From: Phascolomyces articulosus
Lineage: Eukaryota > Mucoromycota > Mucoromycetes > Mucorales > Lichtheimiaceae
DNA: 64,000 bases
NCBI GenBank assembly: GCA_025677815.1
Contig: JAIXMP010000027.1
Location: forward strand, 434,001 to 498,000
Reading direction: 5' to 3'
Shown: positions 32,876 through 45,296 of the stretch, piece by piece
How the letters are laid out: each line of letters begins with the position of its first letter
Position numbering within the stretch: position 1 is the first letter of the stretch
The notes under the pieces: model-generated
What the model was told of the DNA's origin: nothing
The model's database searches: none
Seen by the model: the letters and a program-made list of their open reading frames with translations, nothing else
Position numbers and translations under genes: made by a program

Positions 32876-35450
32876 ATGAGTACACCAGCAAAAATTAGAC
32901 GACTTACCTATATTACATTTACCAAAGGTCATAATCTTCATCTCAAAACAGAAGCCACGAATTATCTAGCCGAACTATTAAAAAATGACATGGACGCTAC
33001 CGACACGATCAAAAAGATTGCTCAAGGGTATCTGAAACAATTTCAAGGTGAACCTATCGTTAGCAAAGAAGCATTAAAACAAGTAGTATTAAATATGCAA
33101 CAAAAGAAGGCTCAGGTGAATGAACCAACGCCATTTACACGTACAACTGAAGAAACAGAAACACAACAGCTTGATAATGATTTAAGAACAATGTCGATCG
33201 ACGATCGTGTTGATGTCACACAGCACTTTGACGTTGTCAATGCCTTTGATATGCCTCGACTACGCTTTAATCCGGTTAGAAAAACATTTATCACGTAAGA
33301 AGAGAGTATTATGCTTAACTTTGTGTGTGTGAGGCAAGAGAACGAATCCATTGATAGTGATATGTACATTTTAGGTGTTCGGATAAGCCAGTGTTATTAG
33401 GCGGAGCAAATGAAAAGGCTGCTTTGTTTCGTGATCGATTCGATATTATTAAGCAACGACTTATGCATAATGAAAACTTTTGTCCACCAGCAACACATGT
33501 ATCCGATAATGATTCTTATTTAAAGGTAAAAAAAAAAAACAATTTATATGTCATGGAAAACATCATTCACACGCATTCTATGAATATATTTCGAGCACTT
33601 AGATTGCTCCCATCAAAACACTTATTGGTCGTGATCGAGACCATTTCTTATTATTTGGCATGCTGACACAATTGGAAGAAGGAAAGGTATTCTTGGAGGA
33701 TGAAGATGCACATGTAGAATTGGATCTCTCTGAATGTGAGGTAAATAATTAGCGTTTTTTCGAAATGGGTTATTGTCTAGTATGTTTTGAAAATATTCAG
33801 CTCATACGGTATTCACTCTAAAATTTAGTTACCGAGATCAGGCATGTTTACAGATGGTACTTTTGTTTTGGCTGAAGGGTATTATGGAGATGATCATATA
33901 TTTCATGCGCAAGAAATCAGTTTTCCACCAGCTGAATCCCGTGCAATGACAGAGTAAGGATTGGATTACAGCTGGATAATGAGAAAGGACGTGGTTTATT
34001 GTTACAGATATTCATCAGATATCCTATTTTTTTTAAAAAAAAATATGGTAGTACCTTTTACTCGGGTGTTGATTTCCTTGGAATAAGTAAATTAAAGGTT
34101 GAAGAGGTAAGGGGATATAGATATGAATATCAGGGTCCATAAGATATAATAATAAAAAATGCAAACTAATGGATTCTATTATTAATGGCAGGACCGTTTG
34201 AAAGCTGAGGAAGTTGCTAATACAAATGTTTTCTTTGTTATTCTATCCAACTTGCATCTGGATGAACCACGGGTAGGAATATTTCAGATGCTTTTTTATT
34301 TTTATTTTTGGAGATTGTTGATTAAATGATTGTATTTTCTTTTATAAAAAAAATAGGTAATGTCTGCTTTACGACGAGTATTTGAAGGTTATGAAAATGA
34401 TACACAAATTCCATTAGCGTTCATTCTTTGTGGTGACTTTTGTAAAGACAGTGCCATTGATCCAGATGTATATAAAGGTATATAGCAACCTTTTGCACGT
34501 TTATATGCGTATACCTATATACATGACACTTAAACAAATGTGTTATTTAGATAATTTCTCGGCTTTGACGGACCTGATCCATGAATTTCGAGGTATTGCA
34601 ACCCATTCCTATTTTGTTTTTGTACCTGGAAGTAAGGATCCATCTATGGCTGGAAACAGTTTACCGCAAACACCTATTCCTGACTGGTTTACTACACGTA
34701 TGAGAGGAAAAATACGACGAGCTATCTTTGCATCCAATCCATGCCGGTAAGGTTTTTTTAAAATGAGAGATTTGAATGATGGCCATAATAAAAGAATAAA
34801 CTAAAAAATTGATTTGAAACATGATAGGATACGTTATTGTACACAAGATATAGTCATCTTTCGAGAAGATCTTTTTAGTCGGTTATGGCGAAACTCTCTT
34901 AAATTTCCACGGATGACTGAAGATGAAGATCCAACAAAACATGTACGTAAAATGAAAAAGGGTATATACATAGAATTTGTAGACTTATCAAAAAGAAACT
35001 TCTATCTAGATTGTACGGACAGTAATTGATCAAGGTCATCTTTGTCCTATCCCACTCACAGTAAGACCCATCTTTTGGTCATTTGATCATGCTTTACGAT
35101 TATACCCCCTTCCACATGCAGTAAGTTTATATATTAATGTTCTGGATGATTCGAATGGAAATGGATAAAAAAAGAAAAATTAACTTACATGGGTGGGGTT
35201 TTTCTTTCCTTGATAGCTCATCTTGGCGGATCAATGTGAGTCGTTTGGTATGACTTATGAAGGAACGCATTGTATCAGTCCCAGTAGTTTCCCAACCTCT
35301 GATTTTTCATGGAGAACGTATTATCCAGCAACACGAGTATCAGAAAAATGGTAAGTTTTGAACAGCAATCGGGACGAAATAACGATAATCACAAAATAAG
35401 GACACTCACCATTTGGCTTATTTATTCACCATAGTACTTTACCAACTTAA
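32876..35450 (+). CDS. DPB2: DNA polymerase epsilon subunit B (Dpb2/POLE2)
   Basis: Twelve exons: 32876-33294, 33375-33525, 33603-33740, 33829-33953, 34052-34106, 34192-34272, 34357-34477, 34551-34746, 34828-34942, 35010-35120, 35217-35350 and 35435-35450; 553 aa in one frame. Seen: an N-terminal helical domain ([20 protein letters not shown]), an OB-fold region, FYSGVDFLG, then the inactive calcineurin-like phosphoesterase domain of B-subunits ([43 protein letters not shown]). The ending is [20 protein letters not shown] then [17 protein letters not shown]. Length agrees with human POLE2 (527 aa). Known role: structural subunit of Pol epsilon, bridging to GINS/CMG at leading-strand replication. 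The start is a clear ATG in a strong A-rich context. The intron between exons 4 and 5 uses an acceptor (GGTAG) after a T8A9 tract. Confidence 0.96.
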
Positions 35451-36640
35451 AATAGCGGGATGGTATTGTATTATAATATAAATAATAAGTATTATGTTCC
35501 ACTCCGCTTGGATCGTATTGAATATATGTTTATGTTACGGCTTTTTGTTCATCTGATCATTATTATGATAAATAGAGTGAGTCATCAAGGAGTGATCTTA
35601 TTTTTTCCCTTGATGACGGATGAAAATAAAAACATGATAAAGTGACTCCATGTGCATATGAACATAGGCTCAATATTAATGATTCATAGATACTATGATC
35701 TTTTCACAAAATATCAGGATAGAAGAGAGAATGTTTTATCGTGAGTATATAATATTGAGATGATGTTACAGGGTTTGGAAAAATGAATATAAATGTGTTT
35801 GGGGTACATGATGGATGCGCAGGGCTTGAAGAGACTGAAATTACAATGTGTGAGATATATGGGTATACATAACCATATCTTTCGTGGTTGATGTTGGTTG
35901 GAGATAAATCAAGCATTCGACAATGCAGATGAAAACCGGTAAGAATGTGGTTGATTACAATGGAGCTTGCTGTCTCCTCGACAAAATGTTCCTTTCTGAC
36001 TGACTACAAGTCTTTTGGCAAATATTTATAGTTGAAATTGGACAATACTTCTTTGATATGATCGAAAATTTTTAAATTCACCAAAGGCTAGTTTTTCCGT
36101 TAGCTCCGTTGTTCTTGTTAAAAAAAAAAAGCAAAGCTGCGCATTGTTCCAACTGGAGCCAACTTGTTAATATTTTTGCTTTTGATCTGACCATTGTGAT
36201 CACTTATTTACGTAACCAAGCGCAGGAAAAAAAAGAAATCATTAATGATCAAGTTGTACCAAATTTTTCGAGAAATCGACGTCTGATAACACCATCTATC
36301 ATGTAGAACTGAGCTTTGTGTTTGCACAGTTACTTGATTCTTAAGAACCATAGTCTCAAAATATGAAACAACAGCAAAACAATTGAATGCTTTTGCTTAA
36401 AAACGTTACAAGTTCATTAAAGTCAATACCCAGTTCAATAAACAATATTAAGAAACTTATTTGAAGTGTCAAGGATCGATTCAACAACTTCAAGTTGGAG
36501 AAGGTCTCACTTACAAGTAGTAGAGCAAGCTATCGATATAATGAACAAAGCAATGGCCCATGTTGTAAAACGAATCATATAGTAATTAGATGACTAACAT
36601 CTTTAATCATTTACACAATTGCAAAACGTTGGTGTTCTTT
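35451..36640. other. Gene-poor spacer
   Basis: Mostly AT-rich and stop-dense. A + open frame at about 36109-36306 (SNWSQLVNIFAFDLTIVITY) is faintly protein-like. It could belong to the eroded coding sequence that follows, but I cannot join it. No intact gene is seen. Confidence 0.45.
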
Positions 36641-38220
36641 TTCCCATTCATATTTTATATAGATAATTATTATGATAACATTGGTTCAACAAGTAGTGCA
36701 GGTGACAGTAATAGTAATAATAATGAAGGTAACAATCGTAATGCATTTCCACTTTTGTTTCAATAATACCCATGGTGTTTGATTCTAATGTTATTTATTT
36801 TCATAATAGCGGTTTAATGAGATACCCAGGAAACAGATAAGACAGATGAGTCGCATGAAAATGAAAAAGGAGAGAGTGAAGATGATAACAATGATGATTG
36901 GTTTCAAATGGTAATTAGTTATACTTTTCTTATTTACCTAAGACGACTACAAAGTCTGATATGGATAGTAGCAACTAAACTAGGCCAACATTATCTATAG
37001 TCTATTCTCCAATCTGACAGTAACACAATGAATCTATATATCAATGCTATACAGATCAGAAAACCCAAAGTTGATGTCACAAAAGCTTATCAAGGAAATT
37101 GTGCACAGAATGAGATTTCTGCATTTTTTACGCGACAGATGATCTCTTTGAGTCTTTATACTATAAATATGAAACCATTCGTCAAGAAAAAATACCAAGC
37201 TTTATGTAATTTGAATATACACATGACATGGTGAAATCGGCATTGAAAACACCAAATGATCTGGAAAATTTTGTTTATGATATATGGAACACTGACCGCA
37301 GCTCAATACAAATGGTTTACAATATTGAAAAAGAGATTCGCCGATTATATTGCCTTCACTTGTTAGGCTTTCAGCTTATATGTATGAATGGCACTTACCA
37401 TGAGGCTCATGAGCATAGTTTTTGGGTCGAACGGGTCGCCCCCCTTTTTTTTCAAGTACCTTGGGTCATGTTCCAAAGTGGTGTTTTCCTGGTAAGTAAA
37501 TATAAATAGGAGTAATGTGGATAACTCGCATCGACTGAAACTAACGTGTTTGTTCCTTTTTTTATAAAAAAACATATATATATATATATATAGGTGCGAA
37601 GATATGTCAGTTGTGTATTACGATACTTAATTGTTATTACAAAATTTAAAAAACTACATAAACCATGTATTTATCTGCGTATTGGAAGAATTGGCAATAA
37701 AGGAAAGCCATATATGGAATCATCATTACCATCATATCATAAAGGAAGAAGACCAGCAGCATAGTGTTGATGATTCATACAAATCAATAGAAGAAATCAC
37801 TAGCGTTGAAGATGGATTTGCGCCCCAAGCTGAATGCCAAGTATGATTCGATTGTGGATCTTACTGTATTTGGAGTATAGTGTGTCCGTGACCGCATAAC
37901 ATTAATGAAAACAACGCTTGGAAAAAATAACAAATAGCATGTGGTTGAGAGACGTTCGGTGACGATTCTGACTACCTGGGATAAGCGTGCAAGTATGATG
38001 AAAGTCTTGAAATTGATAATATGCCTTTATGTAAGTACTCTATCAAGCGAATTATATCATATTTCCATTGAAAAACAGCATGCTGATATACCTGATAAAA
38101 CGTTGATATGATAGGAGAAACTGAAAGCTCAAAGGGATATTAAAGCAAAGTTAGTAGCGGAAATGAATCAAATAACTTCTAAATCAGTCTTATTTTGCAA
38201 GTACACTTAAGTACAAGATG
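36641..38220 (+). pseudogene. Eroded protein-coding sequence of unknown family
   Basis: Several adjacent stretches on + read like protein but do not assemble. One is acidic (TDESHENEKGESEDDNNDDW, about 36845-36905) and ends at a GTAATT donor. A second, 37138-37489, reads DDLFESLYYKYETIRQEKIP, then hits an in-frame TAA at 37207-37209, and continues in the same frame with LKTPNDLENFVYDIWNTD and HSFWVERVAPLF up to a GTAAGT donor. Beyond an intron-like (TA)n stretch, a basic frame (KGRRPAA before a stop) and a Lys-rich frame near 38115-38160 follow. Nonsense codons plus frame changes in an otherwise coding-like composition indicate decay. No family is recognised. Confidence 0.5.
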
Positions 38221-39953
38221 AAGAATATCCGTGCCATATCTCGAGACGATATCCAACAATAATACACACCAAAAATACAGCAAAACATTCACCACAATTT
38301 TTTATTTGGATCTCACATGTACACTCACTCATACACTCATACGTACCACCAAATCAAATTCTTATACTCAATTGATTATCGTAATCTTTAACTTGTCATT
38401 TGTTTCATACCCCTTCTCATATCCGAATACTATACTCGCTCGCTATGACGATATTTGGTATAACGATGTTTCGATATAGCGATACATTTCAGTTCCACGG
38501 TTAGTACGATTATAGCAAGTGGCTACAGTAGTATATAATCATCTCTTCATCGGTCATAATAATTCTTTTTCTTTTCGCAAAAAACTTATCCTCTCACACC
38601 CTGTAAAAATTCTTTGTATCCTATTAGCATTTACATTCACCATCTCATTTTTTATTTATTTTTCGATTCTTACACTCCTCCCAAGATAACCAATTCCTTA
38701 GCTCATACAATAGTCGCCCATCTCTCCAACATTTGTACTTTACCTCTTTAAAACATTTATAATACTACACATAAGATCATGTTTAAAAATTGATCTTACT
38801 CAAGTCTCTCGGTATATATTAAAAGAATACCATATTAGTGATTTAATCTAATGTTCAACAGATCCTACAGATGAATTGTATATATTCTTCTTCTTTATTT
38901 CTTATGGTTGTATCTTATTCACATATACAAATATAATATCAACGCGTCGTTGTGGTGAAGCAGGGAGAAAAGGGAAAATGAAGCAATATAACTATCGTCA
39001 CCGAGGTTAACAACCAACAAGTTTATAAACAAAATCTTGAATTTTTAATAAATAAAAAAAAAACAATGCAAAAGAGGGCACGATCATGGTGTAAAACGTG
39101 AAATGATGGGCTTCTTTATTATAAAGGACAACAAAAACCAATTTAATAATCAATTAATAAAAATTTAGAAAGGTCTTAAGCCAATTGTACAACGATAAAA
39201 AGATTGGTACAACAATCGGATGCTTCAATCTATAAAAGAATGAATATGAAAATCTGTCAAGCTCAGCGTGGTAACATTTACAATGCAATTTTGCTTCCGA
39301 TGCCATGTGGGTTGACCTATAATTAACTTCTTGTTCTTTCTCCTCCCCCCAAACAACAAATTCAATATACTATCATATAATAAAATAATATAAAGGTAAT
39401 ATAACAATGTATAGTAAGAAGTAAGAAGATCAATCATCTTATATATAAGAATAATAATGAATAATAATTTAACTAAAAAATAGCAGTGTTTCAAAACTAA
39501 ATTACAATTTGGACCGTTGTGGCAACTAAATATAAAAATTTCCGTTTTTTTTTTATCTGTTGCTTATTAGTTTCATAAAAGAAGTGTTGCTATGTTTCAA
39601 AAAGCCTTGACCAATTTTTACCCAAAACATCGTGTAAATCCTTTTTATTTTTAGTTATCTAAAAACATCTCATCTCCCTTTTTTTTGAATAATAGTTTTT
39701 TGTTTTGCTTCTATATTTCTTCCTCTCCTTTTCTTTGTATTATTTCAAATATTGGGAAGAAATCCTGAAGTAAACCTTTTTCTCCCTAAAAAATTATCTG
39801 CTCTTATATCTAATCTCCCTTTTTTTATAGTACAGCTCTCCCTTTTTTGTCAATACAATCCTTTTCTTCTTCTTTTCTTTACGTTATAACTTTTATACAT
39901 AGACACCCCCATAACATTCCTTTATTAAAAAAAAGTACTCTTTCCACTCATTA
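38221..39953. other. Intergenic, no gene seen
   Basis: A 1.7 kb AT-rich spacer. Short palindromic CGATATAGCGATA-like sequence occurs near 38470-38485. The last 300 bp is T/C-rich (TTCTTCCTCTCCTTTTCTTT-like) and probably forms the promoter/leader of the Sec2 gene. Confidence 0.5.
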
Positions 39954-41519
39954 ATGGATTATATAGTCGAAAATAACCATAACAACAACAATAATAATAA
40001 TACTATTAATTCACAATGTCCAACTTGTCAACGACAAACATTTGTGAAACAACAAGATCAAACTGAATTGATTAAACAATTACGCCATGAACTTGAATCA
40101 AAAGACGAAGCCATGGAACGATTACGCCAAGACATGCAAACATTGAATCAAAAATATGTGGCCGAGATTAATCGAGTAGCAGACGTTCAGCATGAAAAAG
40201 ATATGGTAGAGCATGAGTTGGAAGAATTATCAACTCGATTATTCGAAGAAGCCAACGGGATGGTAGCAGAAGAAAAACGTCAGCGTTATTTATTAGAACA
40301 AGAATTACAACAAACGCAAGAACATTTGTTAGCTGAACAAAATCAATTACAAGAATTACGTGAACGTATGCAAATGCAGCAACAGCAACAGCAAGGTGAT
40401 ATCAAGGACCCAAATATGGCACGCGCTCGTCATGATTTACAACAGCTTTATAATACCAATTGTAAACGTGCTAGTGCCAATCATCATAATTTATATAAAA
40501 CCAGTTTTCATAAACAACAACGTTCTTCTCAACAACGGCCTCATCGTGGGAGTGAACGTGCTACTTCTATGCCACCATTGCCATCCACTATGGAAGAGGA
40601 AGCACAACAACAAAAAAACAAACCCATGTCCATTGACCAGGTTCAACTTGAAGCATTTCGGGAATTTGTTCGTTCCTCCCCTAATGTAGTATTTAAAAAG
40701 TTGCATCAATTTGTTTATATGAAGGTCTGTCAGCAAGAAGATGTGGAGCCTTGTTTACGTTTTGGTCCTCATTCACGGTTATCCGTCAAGAAAATGAATG
40801 AATTCTTATCACGTCAACCTTGTTTCATTGAACAACATGATGAATTATCACAAAAAACAATGACAATTAATACAAATGCACCTTCGGCAGTAATGGCTCG
40901 ACCTTTGTGGGAACGATTTTCGAACAATCATAATAATAACAATAATGCACACTCACTTCAATCTCAACAGCAACAAGAATATCATTGCTCAGCCTGTGGT
41001 AGACCAGCAGATCAACAAGCACTTTCTTATCGATTCCGATTAGATGAAATGGATGAATGGGCAGCAATTGATCAATATTGTCGAGATCGCTTGGTAGCCG
41101 TATGTGAATTTTATGTTTTTATTCGAAATATTCAAAAAGGTTTTTATGCAGATCGAGATATCGATGATTTATATACAGAAAATATTCGACTTCGCCTTCA
41201 AATGTTTTATTCTCGGTAAGTTTAATTTGTTCTTAATTTTTTTTTTTAAAAAAAAAAAGTGTGTGTTTTTCAAATGTTTTATATGGTTTTTTTTTTGGTT
41301 TACTCATGAATATAAATTGTATATAGAATGGGAGCGTTGCCTGTTGTGTTAGATGGTATTGGATTAGATCCCGGCAGTGTTGGTAAAGCATCACCTCCAT
41401 TGGATACAATTCCAGATGATGCATCTGATGCATCCATGATGTCAACTGGACCTCAAACACCCATTACACAAACACCACCTGTTTTAAAGGAAGAATATAT
41501 CGCGGGTGACAACAAATAA
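39954..41519 (+). CDS. SEC2: Sec2-family Rab guanine-nucleotide exchange factor
   Basis: Two exons, 39954-41215 and 41327-41519, joined inside Arg (FYS|R|MGALP), 484 aa. Seen: an Asn-rich start, a CPTCQRQ motif (about 22-28), then a long parallel coiled coil (about 35-145). It contains the GEF signature of Sec2/Rabin8 (VAEINRVADVQHEKDMVEHE, then LEELSTRLFEEANGMVAEEK and RQRYLLEQEL). PolyGln and basic linkers follow. The C-terminal half holds a conserved-looking block (QLEAFREFVRSSPNVVFKKL; PCLRFGPHSRLSVKKMNEFL; CSACGRPADQQALSYRFRLD; RLVAVCEFYVFIRNIQKGFY). Here the CSACGR motif plus the flanking arrangement matches the fungal Sec2 C-terminal domain. Known role: activates Sec4/Rab8 on secretory vesicles for polarised exocytosis and hyphal tip growth. 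The last exon is Pro/Ser/Thr-rich and may be phosphoregulated. Confidence 0.93.
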
Positions 41520-42186
41520 CATCAACAAGCCAACTCATTACTATCATCACCAAAAAAACCCAATATTTACTATTATATTTGCATTCCCAGGATGCTGGTT
41601 TCATCCATTCAACAACTACAAAAAAAACCATCAATTTCATTATTAGTTTATTATTATTATTATTATTATTATTACTACTACTACTACAATTAGTTTATTA
41701 TTATCTTATTATTACTCATACTTTGCATCATTTCTTTTTCTTCTAAATATTTATTTGATAATTGTTTCTTTTTATATATATATATTTATGAAGAAAAAGC
41801 AAACAATATAATAATCTTATTTTCATTATTACAAAAAACTTTGCATAAAAAATGTAGACTTGCATATTTTTTTTTATTTGGCATATAATTATATAATTTT
41901 CAGGGGGTTTACACTAGATGATGGAAAGATTAGGAGGGGAATCAAACAAAGAATCACACATTTACATTCATTTATAGTTAATCTTATAAATATTAAAAAG
42001 AAAATCGTGTATAGAGCATAATAAAGAATGTTCCAATATTGGAAAGCATAAAAGATTGTAGGAGGGGGACATACATAATGTAAAAAAAACATAAGAGAAA
42101 AAATTAAAAGGCATAAAATGTTATTATATAGTACCACTCATACATAGCTACTACATATTTAGGATGAATAGAAAAAAAAATGGTTA
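41520..42186. other. Convergent intergenic spacer
   Basis: Holds a (TTA)n/(TAC)n microsatellite (about 41640-41710) and AT-rich sequence between the Sec2 gene (+) and the next minus-strand gene. No gene is seen. Confidence 0.5.
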
Positions 42187-43293
42187 TTAAGGTGCAGAAG
42201 AGGATGGACCTGGTGGTCCTTGGGTATTATTGCAAGTGGATGAAGCTGAGGCAAAATATTGTAAAAACCAACTATTGCGATCATGAACGCCTCCGTATCG
42301 AAGACAGTAAGTACATTGTTGAAAAGGAATAGATTCAAAAGGTTGTTGCTCATTTTGTTGTTGTTGTTGTAATGGTTCTACTGTAGTAGTTGACCTCTCA
42401 GTATTATCGTTGTTGTCATTATTAATATCACGCCATGAATTGTCAGATAAATAGACCGGTAAAAATGGACGATGCGTAAAGTCATCTTCTTGTTGCTGTT
42501 GGGAATGGCGAAACATGAAATAATTTACCATTCCACCAGGCGTTTGTTGATGTGTGGGCAGAGATGGTGAGGACGACGATGAAGCAAGAGATTGAGGAGG
42601 CTGATATTCTTGCACTTCTGCTGGTGGACCACGGTAATGATTCATTGGATGTGTACGTGTCGTTCCGAGCGAATCCGTTGTACTAACTGTTACTGAAGGT
42701 ATATCATCCTTGTACGATGCTGACGACGACGATGATGATGATGCTAATGGTTGTTGATACTGAGTATTATGATAAGGATGAATAGAACTGAAATTAGAAG
42801 AAGAGGAAGAAGGAGTGAACAAAATAGATGGTGACGGTACTGATGTAGTAGTCATAGCACTAGTAACAGAAGTGTAAGTAGCAGTAGTATTCGTAAAATC
42901 CTGAAATGTTGGTGGACCCCTTTGTTGTGGAGAAATTGATGGGGCTGATGATGATGGAACAGATGATGCAGGTGTGCTCTGTTGCGAGGGAGAAGAACCT
43001 TCCTGCCTTTCTGAATATCCACGGCGCCGTTGTCTTTGTGCAGTTTGTCGCCGATGATAATTAGCACCTAAAGGTGCAGAGGCAGGAGCTGGAAGGATTG
43101 GACGAGGAGCAGCATGAATTGCACGAGTGTGGCGTCGAACGGTATTTGCGTGTCGTGGTGGATGTGGTCCTCGAGGACACGAATTTCGATGAGCTGTATA
43201 TCCTGCATTACGATAGCTACGCTGGTCCCGTTCTTCAAATTCTTTGCCACAATATGGGCAATTAATAATTGTCATTTGTTCTTCTTCAAACAA
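42187..43293 (-). CDS. Uncharacterised protein with N-terminal zinc-finger-like motif and disordered body
   Basis: Intronless ORF, 368 aa (the second ATG, at residue 7, is equally plausible as the start). The N-terminus contains INCPYCGKEFEERDQRSYRN and then AHRNSCPRG. The CxxC...H..C arrangement (about residues 12-39) looks like one C2HC-type zinc finger. The following basic patch (HANTVRRHTRAIHAAPRP) could be a nuclear or nucleic-acid-binding segment. The remainder is Ser/Pro/Thr/Gln-rich and probably disordered, with low-complexity Ser runs. Near the end a second Cys pair (CTYCLRYGGVHDRNSWFLQY) resembles a short conserved motif. I do not recognise the family. The disorder and zinc finger suggest a regulatory protein, which is inference only. 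Confidence 0.75.
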   Translation of the reverse strand: MFEEEQMTIINCPYCGKEFEERDQRSYRNAGYTAHRNSCPRGPHPPRHANTVRRHTRAIHAAPRPILPAPASAPLGANYHRRQTAQRQRRRGYSERQEGSSPSQQSTPASSVPSSSAPSISPQQRGPPTFQDFTNTTATYTSVTSAMTTTSVPSPSILFTPSSSSSNFSSIHPYHNTQYQQPLASSSSSSSASYKDDIPSVTVSTTDSLGTTRTHPMNHYRGPPAEVQEYQPPQSLASSSSSPSLPTHQQTPGGMVNYFMFRHSQQQQEDDFTHRPFLPVYLSDNSWRDINNDNNDNTERSTTTVEPLQQQQQNEQQPFESIPFQQCTYCLRYGGVHDRNSWFLQYFASASSTCNNTQGPPGPSSSAP

Positions 43294-44286
43294 ATAGGTT
43301 CGTTGGATTATATAGAATAAGATTGTTATGAGAAAGAGAGAATGAAAGAAAAAAGGTTAATATGTAAAAAGTCGGAAAAGTGAGAGTAATTATATATACG
43401 TAAATTTGATGTAAATTATGCGCCTATATTTTCATATTGTTTTAACTTTTTGTTCACGAGTCGATTGCTTTTATAGGTTTTTTTGATAGAAAGAAAGAGA
43501 AACGATAGCAATAATAATAAACAGGTTTATTGTATTATTATCATTATTGTATTATTCTGTCTATTATCACTCAATCTTATGTATATGTATTATATAATAT
43601 CAGTGCTATATTGTATTCTTATACCATGATTAAGTAGAAGGTGGATGGGATGACATTTTCTTATATATAATACTAGCCACTTACTATTTTTATCCATATT
43701 AATTAACTTCCTCATCTTGATTATATTTTTTTGTTATTATGTCGTCGATGGTTGGTTTGTTACTGTTTATCAAAAGTAAAGAGTGCAAAATGTAAAAAAT
43801 TGTTTTCCCCTTGTTCTTCTTTAAGGAAAGCCCTTACATATTTTTATAAAATACCAGTAAAAAAGAATAAAAAGAACAATGATATAATTCTTGTATACGA
43901 AAAAAAGAATATATACTATTTTTGCGCACATGCAGATGGAAAGGGACCATTCCTATTTTATATATTATATAATCTATTGTTTTATTTAATTGCAAGAGTT
44001 ATTATATATAAAACACAAAAGAAGCCTTTTTCTTTTCTTTTTATATACACTTCATCTATTATAATAATTATCATATTATTATACAACCACTTCATATAAT
44101 AATAATAATAATAATAATAATATATTATATAGTTTTCTTGATTAATTGTGTTGTTCTTTAAAATGAAATCCATCCCATTTCATTGGATTGGATTGGATTA
44201 GATATTTTTATTTCTTTATATTTTTTATCATTTTTATGATTATTCTTGTTTATTTTATAAATGATATATTTTTAATTCTTCTTCTG
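43294..44286. other. Intergenic, no gene seen
   Basis: A 1 kb AT-rich spacer upstream of the gene at 42187-43293 and downstream of the DUF2358 gene. It contains a (TAA)n microsatellite near 44099-44121. A + open frame at 43731-44099 is rich in Lys, Ile and Tyr, with no domain and no splicing support. Confidence 0.5.
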
Positions 44287-45127
44287 TTATCCCATACCGG
44301 GAGTTAATTCCGGAACTCTCCTTCGTTTAAGTTCTTCCCAATATGCCCGTAATCGACCACCTAATGAATGCACAAATAATATACGTCGACTCGGTGGGGG
44401 GACAATATGTTCAATTCGATGTTCACCAATAAATCCTTCTTGATCGAATGTATATAAAAATACACCTTCATAATGTTTGGTAGGCCCTGCTAATCCAAGA
44501 AAGTAGGATGGATGTCTTATTCCTTTTAATTGCCAGCGAATTTCAAGATGTCGTATTACTTGTGCACTCTTAATTTTATTAAGATCTATTTTTTTTGTTG
44601 TTGAAGGTGGTGGTATCATTGTATTATTATCATCACCAGCGTCACCATAAACATCAGGACGAATATAATTATCTGGTAACACGCGCAACCTGGTAATTTC
44701 CATTTGAATATCATCAAAATACATTCGGAGACTCCAACGTAGTGTTTCAGCAATGCCAAGGTAAGCTGTTTTGCCAGGTACAGATAACCGTGTATAATGA
44801 GGATCCGATAGGATAATGTTTTGTGAATAAATGGAATGTTCCGTTAAACCATGCTGAAAAAAATGAGGTATTTCGTCTTGTAAAATGGCAATCGCTAAGC
44901 AAACAATATAAAGTACCATTATGCATGAGTTTCTTTTCTTTTTCCCTCAATCGTGCCTATTATATGATTTTTTTTAACGGTTTACCAAAACCAACACGTA
45001 GTTCATATTCATTAGGTCGTAAATTCCGTTTTGAATGTAATGATCTCCATAATGGTGGTACTAATATCCGGTTATTATAAGAACATTGTAAATATTTTGT
45101 ACAGGGTACCACTCGTCGTAGAAACAT
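44287..45127 (-). CDS. Mitochondrial-type DUF2358 protein (C6orf136-like)
   Basis: Two exons, 45127-44986 and 44894-44287, joined in phase 1 (RVGF|A|IAILQDE), 249 aa. The N-terminus (MFLRRVVPCTKYLQCSYNNR, then LWRSLHSKRNLR) is basic, Ser-containing and lacks acids, as in a mitochondrial targeting peptide. The body fits DUF2358: LQDEIPHFFQHGLTEHSIYS, then a DP-H (LSDPHYTRLSVPGKTAYLGI), RWSLRMYFDDIQMEITRLRV, a HLEIRWQLKG strand, and a terminal EGVFLYTFDQEGFIGEHRIE then HIVPPPSRR. Known: this is a SnoaL/NTF2-like fold of unknown function, in plant plastid and animal mitochondrial proteins. The shorter ORF starting at 44919 is an artefact, because it reads through the intron; the two-exon form restores the conserved start of the domain. 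Confidence 0.85.
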
Positions 45128-45296
45128 AGTTTTTTTTTTCTAATGTTTTTTTTTATGAGCGTGAGGGAGTACAAGGTGCATGAAATCTTTTTTTTTTTTA
45201 ATCCAAAAAAAAGCTCCGTTCTACCTTTAATTTCTTTATATATTTTTGTTTTACAATTTACAACGACCAACAAACACGCATAATAATTAATTAATA

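Noticed and set aside
33956..34050. A separate exon of Dpb2 reading through the T8A9 tract
   Set aside because: It would add KKK/FFF filler and break the match to the B-subunit family. A single intron from 33954 to 34051 gives [13 protein letters not shown], which fits.
43731..44121. Lys/Ile/Tyr-rich + open frame with a (TAA)n run
   Set aside because: It is low-complexity AT sequence with a trinucleotide repeat and no recognisable protein features.
44747..44950. Alternative start regions for the DUF2358 gene, including an ORF from 44919
   Set aside because: They read into the intron between 44986 and 44894. The two-exon model restores both the targeting peptide and the start of the domain.
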